A stretch of 64,000 nt of DNA from Glycomyces tritici. Its GTDB lineage: Bacteria; Actinomycetota; Actinomycetes; Mycobacteriales; Micromonosporaceae. The stretch lies in NCBI RefSeq assembly GCF_030403505.1, contig NZ_JAUEMJ010000009.1:173436-237435 (forward strand), given 5' to 3'. The notes beneath the pieces were generated by a model, which was given only the letters and a program-made list of their open reading frames with translations, was not told where the DNA came from and ran no database searches. A program made the translations under genes and the position numbers. This document shows positions 59,253 through 64,000 of this stretch, piece after piece. The number at the start of each line of letters is the position of its first letter. The first letter of the stretch is position 1.

Positions 59253-59999
59253 ATGACTGGACATGACGCGCCGACACGATACGGCTTTCTGGACTGCAAC
59301 TCCCCCATCGCCGCTTGGCGCCTCGACCGGCAGGTCGAGGAGTGCGCGGCGGCCGATCCGCGATTGATCGTCGACATCGGCTGCGGCTGGGGCGAACTGC
59401 TGCAGCGCGTGACCGCGAAGGTGCCGGGCGCGAAGGCGTACGGGGTCGACTCGGACCTGGAGCTGCTGGAGCGGGGCCGGGCCGGGGCCGAGCGGCGCGG
59501 GATCGCCGACCGGCTCGAGTTCGTGGAGTACCGGGGCGAGGACTGGACCGAGCCGGCGGATCTGGTGATCTGCATCGGTGCGGTGCACGCGTTCGGTACG
59601 GCCGCGGACGCACTGCGGGCCCTGTACCGGATCGTGAAGCCCGGCGGGCGTCTCCTGATCGGCGACGGCGTGTGGAACCGGGTGCCGACTGAGGCGGAGC
59701 TGGCCGCGATGTGGCCCGAGACCTCGACCGGGGACTGGATGCTGCTGCCGGAGTTCGTGGACGCGGCGATCGCGACCGGGTTCCGGCCGCTGCGGGTGGA
59801 GTCGGTGGAGCAGTCGGAGTGGGACGACTTCGAGTCGCAGTTCCTGGCGGACAAGGAGGTCTGGCTGCTGGCCAACCCCGGGCATCCGCGGGCGGCCGAG
59901 ATCCGCGAGCAGGCCGACGCGCACCGGAACTGGTGGCTGCGCGGGCACCGCGGGCTGCTCGGGTTCGGGTACCTGACGCTGGGCCGACCGGTCGAGTAG
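59253..59999 (+). CDS. Class I SAM-dependent methyltransferase
   Basis: A 248-residue methyltransferase. Motif I LIVDIGCGWGELLQRV (about 38-53), acidic residue in YGVDSDLELLERG, motif III LVICIGAVHAFGTAADAL, and GGRLLIGDGVW. The sequence order resembles small-molecule O- or N-methyltransferases. The promoter fixes the ATG at 59253. Ends at a strong hairpin shared with the convergent DoxX gene. Confidence 0.88.
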   Translation: MTGHDAPTRYGFLDCNSPIAAWRLDRQVEECAAADPRLIVDIGCGWGELLQRVTAKVPGAKAYGVDSDLELLERGRAGAERRGIADRLEFVEYRGEDWTEPADLVICIGAVHAFGTAADALRALYRIVKPGGRLLIGDGVWNRVPTEAELAAMWPETSTGDWMLLPEFVDAAIATGFRPLRVESVEQSEWDDFESQFLADKEVWLLANPGHPRAAEIREQADAHRNWWLRGHRGLLGFGYLTLGRPVE

Positions 60000-60005
60000 A
60001 CGTAT

Positions 60006-60044
60006 GCCGAAGGCCCCGGACCGGTGCGGTTCGGGGCCTTCGGC
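60006..60044. terminator. Bidirectional terminator hairpin
   Basis: A 13-bp perfect stem GCCGAAGGCCCCG with CGGGGCCTTCGGC, extended inward by further pairs, between the convergent methyltransferase and DoxX genes. Confidence 0.85.
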
Positions 60045-60065
60045 GTGCCTGCTCCCCCGGGGTGC

Positions 60066-60503
60066 TCAGAGGGCGGCGAGGACGGCGAGGCCGATGAAGA
60101 GGATCTGCTCGGCGGTGCGGATGCCCAGCGGGGTGGCGGGCTTCCCGGCGAGGGGGATGCCGCGGCGGGCCGCCGAGACGTTCGCGGGGAACATCGCGAC
60201 CAGGAGCAGCGCGAGGCAGATCGCGGCCGCGGGGGCGGTCGCGGGGATGAGCAGGCCGGCGGCGCCGGCGAGTTCGAGGACGCCGGTGAGGGCGACCAGC
60301 GCGGCGGGCCGGGGCAGGCGTTCGGGGATCATGCGGGCCATGTCGTCCCGGAATTTGGGGACGAAGTGGACGATGCCGGTGATGAGGAACATGGCGGCGA
60401 GGCCGATGCGCAGGGAGGTCTGCCAGTCGAGGGCGTCGGCGCCGAGGAGTCCGGTGAGGCGGGCCAGGAGGGTCGCGGCGGTGAGGGTGATGATGGGGAC
60501 CAT
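60066..60503 (-). CDS. DoxX family membrane protein
   Basis: A 145-residue membrane protein with four helices (about 28-48, 65-85, 88-108, 125-145). MFLITGIVHFVPKFRDDMARMIPERLP is the DoxX/YphA-type block. DoxX proteins are linked to redox balance and membrane oxidoreductase complexes. The ATG at 60503 is preceded by GGAAAGG. Two near-identical palindromes lie 40-90 bases upstream, so it is probably tightly repressed by a regulator encoded elsewhere. Confidence 0.87.
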   Translation of the reverse strand: MVPIITLTAATLLARLTGLLGADALDWQTSLRIGLAAMFLITGIVHFVPKFRDDMARMIPERLPRPAALVALTGVLELAGAAGLLIPATAPAAAICLALLLVAMFPANVSAARRGIPLAGKPATPLGIRTAEQILFIGLAVLAAL

Positions 60504-60543
60504 GGGGCGGGCCTTTCCGGGGGGAGCGCGCGAACACGCACGT

Positions 60544-60558
60544 CTTGACAGTGTCAAG
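60544..60558. promoter_or_regulatory. Palindromic operator 1 upstream of doxX
   Basis: CTTGACA-G-TGTCAAG, a perfect 15-bp dyad, 41 bases upstream of the DoxX start. No regulator gene is adjacent. Confidence 0.75.
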
Positions 60559-60577
60559 TTAATGATGCGCCAGAGAT

Positions 60578-60592
60578 CTTGACACTGGCAAG
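60578..60592. promoter_or_regulatory. Palindromic operator 2 upstream of doxX
   Basis: CTTGACA-C-TGGCAAG, the same dyad with one mismatch, centre 34 bp from operator 1. The pair resembles operators of TetR, MarR or HxlR-type dimers. Confidence 0.68.
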
Positions 60593-60614
60593 TGCGGGTG
60601 GTGTGGGCTCGGCC

Positions 60615-61001
60615 TCAGGCGCGCCGTTCGCGCCAGGACTGGACCTCGGTGTCGACCTCGCGCAGGCCGAACCGCAGCGGCGGTCCGTCGATCGGGCCGA
60701 TGAGGGCCTTCTTGATGCGCAGGTTCAGCGCTTCGAGCGCCTCGCGGACGGCCGCCTCGTCGGGCAGCGCGTCGAGGGTCTCGGGGAGCTGCTCGATCTC
60801 CTTGGCGAGCCTCAGCGCCGGAGGGAGGGCGTCGAGGCCCATGTTCTCGCGGGTCGACTGCTGGTGGAGCCACCAGTCCTCGTGCAGCGGCTGCCCGATG
60901 CCCGGCAGCGGCTTCCCGGCACCGGGGAGGTTCTTGAACTCGCCGCGGGCCTCGGCCTCCTGGATCTGGCGCTCGACGCCGCGTGCCTGCCTGTCGCCCA
61001 T
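60615..61001 (-). CDS. DUF1992 (DnaJ homologue C28-type) protein
   Basis: A 128-residue protein containing the DUF1992 core: ERQIQEAEARGEFKNLPGAGKPL (about 9-31), then the helical LRLAKEIEQLPETL. The domain is shared with DNAJC28 of eukaryotes but without a J domain; its role is unknown. GGAGGAGG precedes the ATG. Single gene. Confidence 0.87.
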   Translation of the reverse strand: MGDRQARGVERQIQEAEARGEFKNLPGAGKPLPGIGQPLHEDWWLHQQSTRENMGLDALPPALRLAKEIEQLPETLDALPDEAAVREALEALNLRIKKALIGPIDGPPLRFGLREVDTEVQSWRERRA

Positions 61002-61070
61002 CGGGACCTCCTCCGCTAGAGGCCCAATGATAACGAGCGCGGCGCGTCGTTCAGCGCCGCTCGCGAACTG

Positions 61071-61730
61071 TCACTGCGCACTGTGGAGCACGAGGGCGAC
61101 CGCGACGAACTGCGCGGCGTACGCGGCCACGGTGAACGCGTGGAAGACCTCGTGGAACCCGAACCACTGCACCGACGGGTTGGGCCGCTTCAGCGCGTAG
61201 ATGACGCCCCCGACCGTGTACAGCACCCCGCCGGTGATGATCAGGACCGTCGCCGCCGTCCCGGCCCCCGCCAGCAGCTGCGGCATCACGAACACCGCCG
61301 CCCAGCCCAGGCCGATGTACAGCACCGTGTACAGCCAGCGCGGGGCGCCGAGCCACAGGGTGCGGAAGGCGACGCCGGCGAGGGCGCCGGTCCAGATGCC
61401 GGTCAGGAGTGCGGTGCGGGCGGTGCCGTCGAGGGCGAGGGTCGCGATGGGCGTGTAGGTGCCGGCGATGATCAGGTAGATGTTGGCGTGGTCGAGGCGT
61501 TTGAGGCGGGTGGTGGCGCGTTCGGTGAGGCTCGTCCGGTGGTAGAGGGCGGAGATGCCGAAGAGGGCGGCGGAGGTGGCGACGTAGACGGTGGTGGCGA
61601 GGCGTCCGGTGAGGGTGGGTGCGGTGCTGATGAGGATGAGGCCGGCGATGATCGCGGTGGGGAAGGCGGCGAGGTGGAGCCAGCCGCGGAGCCGGGGTTT
61701 GGTGTCGTTGTCGTTGATCGCCAGTGCCAT
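61071..61730 (-). CDS. Hemolysin III family membrane protein (PAQR/TrhA)
   Basis: A 219-residue seven-helix protein of the PAQR superfamily. Conserved features are the metal-site His in SALYHRTSLTERATTRLKRLDHANIYLIIAGTYTP split across helices 2-3 and the late FGFHEVFHAFTVAA (about 190-203). Bacterial members affect membrane lipid/fatty-acid balance; haemolysis is not established for most. The ATG has TACCGT 6 bases upstream. Divergent from the antiporter gene. Confidence 0.92.
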   Translation of the reverse strand: MALAINDNDTKPRLRGWLHLAAFPTAIIAGLILISTAPTLTGRLATTVYVATSAALFGISALYHRTSLTERATTRLKRLDHANIYLIIAGTYTPIATLALDGTARTALLTGIWTGALAGVAFRTLWLGAPRWLYTVLYIGLGWAAVFVMPQLLAGAGTAATVLIITGGVLYTVGGVIYALKRPNPSVQWFGFHEVFHAFTVAAYAAQFVAVALVLHSAQ

Positions 61731-61846
61731 GGTTCGACGGTATCCCTGCGGGTTACTTGCCGGTAGTGCGTGTGGTCCCCCGAATGCGGGTGGGGTTAAG
61801 CCCCGATCGGGGGTGTTCGGGCTGGTGGGGCCGTTAAGCTCCGGCC

Positions 61847-63046
61847 GTGGACGTGATGGAGGGGGCGCTGCCGATCGAGCTGCTGGTGCTGGCGTGTGCG
61901 GCGGTGGCGGCGCCGCTGCTGGTGGACCGGTTGGAGCGGTGGGTGCGGCTGCCGAGCGTGGTGGTGGAGATCGTGCTGGGGATCGTGATCGGTCCGCAGG
62001 TGCTGGGTCTGGTGCAGGTGCACGTCCTGTTCGAGGTGGTGTCGCAGTTGGGGTTGGCGATGCTGTTCTTCCTGGCGGGGTATGAGATCGATTTCCGGGC
62101 GGTGCGGGGGCGGCCGATCACGCTGGCGACTGTGGGGTGGGTGGTGTCGTTCGTGCTGGCGGCGGGCGGGTTGGCGCTGTTGGGGGTGGATGCGGTGCTG
62201 ATTCTGGCGATCGGGTTGTGCTCGACGGCGTTGGGGACGATTCTGCCGATCGCGCGGGATTCGGGGCTGCTGGCGGGGCCGGTGGGTCCGCATCTGATGG
62301 CGGTGGGCGCGGTGGGCGAGTTCGCGCCGATCGCGTTGCTGGCGTTGTTCTATTCGGAGGGTCATCATTCGGGGCGGACGACGCTGGTGATCCTGCTGGC
62401 GGGGTTGGCGGTGGCGGCGGCGGCGTTCGGGTCGCTGCGGCGTTCGGCGCGGGTGTCGCGGCTGCTGTCGGCGACGCTGGGGACGAGTGCGCAGTTGGCG
62501 GTGCGGTTGTCGGTGCTGGTGCTGCTGGGTGCGGTGCTGCTGGCGGCGGAGGTCGGGGTGGACATCGCGTTGGGGGCGTTCGCTGCGGGGGTGTGCATGC
62601 AGGTGCTGCTGTCGGCGTTGGACGAGCGGGAGGAGTCGCTGGTGCAGTCGAAGCTGGACGGGATCGGGTTCGGTGCGGTGGTGCCGGTGTTCTTCGTCTA
62701 CACGGGGGTGACGTTCGACTTGGACCAGCTGCTGGGTTCGCCGCTGGCGCTGGCGTTGATCCCGGTGTTCCTGGGGGCGTTCGCGGTGGTGCGCGGGGTG
62801 ACGACGTTCGTGGTGTTCGCGCGGGTGCTGGCGCGGCCGCAGCGGGGGGTGCTGGCGGCGTTCGCGGCGACGGAGCTGCCGATCGTGGTGGTGGCGGCGT
62901 CGACGGCGGCTGAGCGGGGTCTGGTGGAGGAGTCGATCGCGGCGGCGATGATCGGGGCGGCGATGCTGTCGGTGCTGCTGTTCCCGCTGATCGGGTTGCG
63001 GTGGGCGCGGATGGACACGAAGGCGGTCACGGCCGAGGCGATCTAG
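61847..63046 (+). CDS. Cation:proton antiporter (CPA2 type)
   Basis: A 399-residue monovalent cation/H+ antiporter, KefB/NapA-like membrane domain without a regulatory tail. About twelve helices; VVEIVLGIVIGPQVLGL (about 40-56) and AMLFFLAGYEIDF (about 74-86) are the family's first blocks, FVYTGVTFDLDQL the later acidic one. The GTG at 61847 follows TAAGCT by 6 bases. Its TAG stop is the CTAG at which an insertion sequence joins, so the natural 3' flank has been displaced; the protein probably still has its native end, but loss of a C-terminal extension cannot be excluded. Confidence 0.9.
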   Translation: MDVMEGALPIELLVLACAAVAAPLLVDRLERWVRLPSVVVEIVLGIVIGPQVLGLVQVHVLFEVVSQLGLAMLFFLAGYEIDFRAVRGRPITLATVGWVVSFVLAAGGLALLGVDAVLILAIGLCSTALGTILPIARDSGLLAGPVGPHLMAVGAVGEFAPIALLALFYSEGHHSGRTTLVILLAGLAVAAAAFGSLRRSARVSRLLSATLGTSAQLAVRLSVLVLLGAVLLAAEVGVDIALGAFAAGVCMQVLLSALDEREESLVQSKLDGIGFGAVVPVFFVYTGVTFDLDQLLGSPLALALIPVFLGAFAVVRGVTTFVVFARVLARPQRGVLAAFAATELPIVVVAASTAAERGLVEESIAAAMIGAAMLSVLLFPLIGLRWARMDTKAVTAEAI

Positions 63047-63055
63047 GCCGTGTTT
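63043..63055. repeat. IS left terminal inverted repeat
   Basis: CTAGGCCGTGTTT, exact complement of the right end. The first four bases CTAG include the antiporter stop and may be target duplication. Confidence 0.9.
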
Positions 63056-63065
63056 GAGAATTGAG

Positions 63066-63116
63066 GAAGCCTCCGGTTGAATCTGTTGTGCTGCAACAAG
63101 ATCCGCCGGAGGCTTC
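63066..63116 (+). promoter_or_regulatory. Hairpin sequestering the transposase ribosome site
   Basis: GAAGCCTCCGG (63066-63076) pairs perfectly with CCGGAGGCTTC (63106-63116), the latter containing the GGAGG of the transposase; an inner ATCTGTTG/CAACAAGAT stem extends it. Transcription entering from the antiporter would form this structure and block translation, a known way for insertion sequences to avoid read-through activation. Confidence 0.75.
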
Positions 63117-63118
63117 AA

Positions 63119-64000
63119 TTGTCGAGCGTAACAGCACGCAGGGACCTGACCAATAACCAGTGGGAACGGCTTCGACGCTGGCTACCCGAACCCTCCAGGC
63201 TCGGCCGACCGATCGCCCGCAGCCGCCGAACCCTGGTCAACGGGATCGCCTGGCGGGTTCGGACCGGCTCGCCCTGGCGGGACCTCCCGGCCCAATACGG
63301 GCCCTGGGCCACGGTGTACTGGCTGTTCTGCGCCTGGCAGCGCTCCGGCACCTGGCTGCTGATCTGGCGAGCGCTCCAAGCCCTCGCCCGCGACCAGCGG
63401 CACCTGACCTGGGAGGTCGGCATCGACTCGACCACTGCCAGGGCCCACCTCGCCGCCGCCGGAGCCCGCCGTCGAACCCTCGCCGGCGAACCAGCCGATC
63501 ACGCTCTGGGCCGCTCACGCGGCGGCTGGTCGACCAAGCTCCACCTCGTGGTCGATACCAGCGGACACCCACTCGCCGCGCTCGTAACCGCAGGTCAAGC
63601 CAACGACAGCCCGCAGATGATCCCGCTACTGGAGGCCGTCAGCGTCGCCAGGATCGGCGGCGGCCGGGCCCGCCGGCACCCCGACCGGGTCCTGGCCGAC
63701 CGCGCCTACTCATGCCGGTCCAACCGTGAGTGGCTGCGCCGCAAGCAGATCAAGGCCACCATCCCCGAACCGGCCGACCAGATCGCGAACCGGCAACGGC
63801 GCGGGGCCCGAGGCGGCAGGCCACCAGCGTTCGACGCTGACCGGTACAAGGACCGCTCCGGCATCGAGCGCGCCATCGCCCGCCTCAAACAACACCGCGC
63901 CGTCGCCACCAGGTACGACAAACTCGCGGTCCGCTACCTGGCCACAGTCCAGATCGCCATCATCATCAACTGGCTCCGCGACTTACCAAACACGGCCTAG
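63119..64000 (+). CDS. IS5 family transposase
   Basis: A 293-residue DDE transposase. N-terminal DUF4096-like domain (LTNNQWERLRRWLPEP, then WRVRTGSPWRDLPAQYGPW), then the catalytic triad: Asp in GIDSTTARAH (about 103), Asp in VLADRAYSC (about 197) and Glu in RSGIERAIARLK (about 260). The TTG at 63119 is chosen since GGAGG is 6 bases upstream; in-frame TTG codons at 63077 and 63086 lack one. Single uninterrupted frame, so no programmed frameshift. The stop is in the right terminal repeat. Likely functional. Confidence 0.93.
   Translation: MSSVTARRDLTNNQWERLRRWLPEPSRLGRPIARSRRTLVNGIAWRVRTGSPWRDLPAQYGPWATVYWLFCAWQRSGTWLLIWRALQALARDQRHLTWEVGIDSTTARAHLAAAGARRRTLAGEPADHALGRSRGGWSTKLHLVVDTSGHPLAALVTAGQANDSPQMIPLLEAVSVARIGGGRARRHPDRVLADRAYSCRSNREWLRRKQIKATIPEPADQIANRQRRGARGGRPPAFDADRYKDRSGIERAIARLKQHRAVATRYDKLAVRYLATVQIAIIINWLRDLPNTA
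63988..64000. repeat. IS right terminal inverted repeat
   Basis: AAACACGGCCTAG, exact complement of the left end; includes the transposase stop codon and ends at the window edge. Confidence 0.9.

Larger units (their letters stand above)
63043..64000 (+). mobile_element. Complete IS5-type insertion sequence
   Basis: About 958 bases bounded by perfect 13-bp terminal inverted repeats (CTAGGCCGTGTTT and AAACACGGCCTAG, counting the CTAG that may be the duplicated target). It carries a single intact DDE transposase. The left end coincides with the antiporter stop; the right end is the last base of the window, so the flank beyond is unseen. Confidence 0.92.

Noticed and set aside
63077..63118. Upstream TTG start for the transposase
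   Set aside because: No ribosome site before 63077 or 63086, whereas 63119 has GGAGG at ideal distance; the extra residues would lie inside the leader hairpin.

Overview
The window is 64 kb of very GC-rich DNA (roughly 70% by eye) from an actinomycete-type bacterium. Evidence: GC-saturated wobble positions, many GTG and TTG starts, genes whose -10 box (TAnnnT) lies 6-9 bases before the start codon (probable leaderless mRNAs), a mycothiol-type maleylpyruvate-isomerase fold protein, an ECF41 sigma factor with its usual partner, and a SapB/AmfS-type class III lanthipeptide cluster typical of mycelial, sporulating actinomycetes. I cannot name the genus. No rRNA, tRNA or CRISPR array was found.

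Layout. 0-5 kb: end of a lactonase gene, a TetR regulator with an MMPL exporter, and a DedA protein. 5.1-12.6 kb: the lanthipeptide locus, on the minus strand as lanKC synthetase, a 48-residue precursor and two ABC exporter halves, with a convergent RamR-like orphan response regulator. Special features are an 18-bp perfect hairpin between precursor and exporter genes, a (Thr-Ala) hexanucleotide repeat in one exporter linker, paired direct repeats upstream of lanKC and a third Cys in the precursor. 12.7-26 kb: accessory enzymes and regulators: a DUF2264 hydrolase, an ECF41 sigma/oxidoreductase/DoxX group, a secreted phosphodiesterase with a lectin-like tail, MarR and TetR regulators with paired palindromic operators, an epoxide hydrolase, a cupin, a membrane-anchored serine hydrolase and a secreted I36-like inhibitor.

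26.2-37.3 kb: a single urea-use operon: UrtABCDE importer, a GntR regulator, biotin urea carboxylase and allophanate hydrolase, joined by ATGA overlaps. Imported urea would be carboxylated with ATP to allophanate and split to ammonia and CO2 without urease. 37.4-43 kb: alkylation repair (Ada-AlkA fusion plus Ogt), an orphan tyrosine recombinase, DUF1697, YjbQ, and an aldo/keto reductase divergent from a MerR regulator with a classic 19-bp-spacer promoter between them. 43.4-49.6 kb: a nucleotidyltransferase, a NadR-like NTPase and a phosphotransferase in tandem, followed by small enzymes and a lipoprotein HNH nuclease.

49.6-64 kb: a BNR-propeller/MoaD-ThiS pair, a lipoprotein FKBP isomerase, a rhomboid protease, a YtrA-type GntR with an ABC-2 exporter, an unusual zinc-ribbon coiled-coil protein behind an AT-rich promoter, tandem DinB paralogues, a DoxX gene with two operators but no adjacent regulator, a hemolysin III protein, a cation/proton antiporter, and an intact IS5-type insertion sequence sitting exactly on the antiporter stop codon and ending at the window edge.
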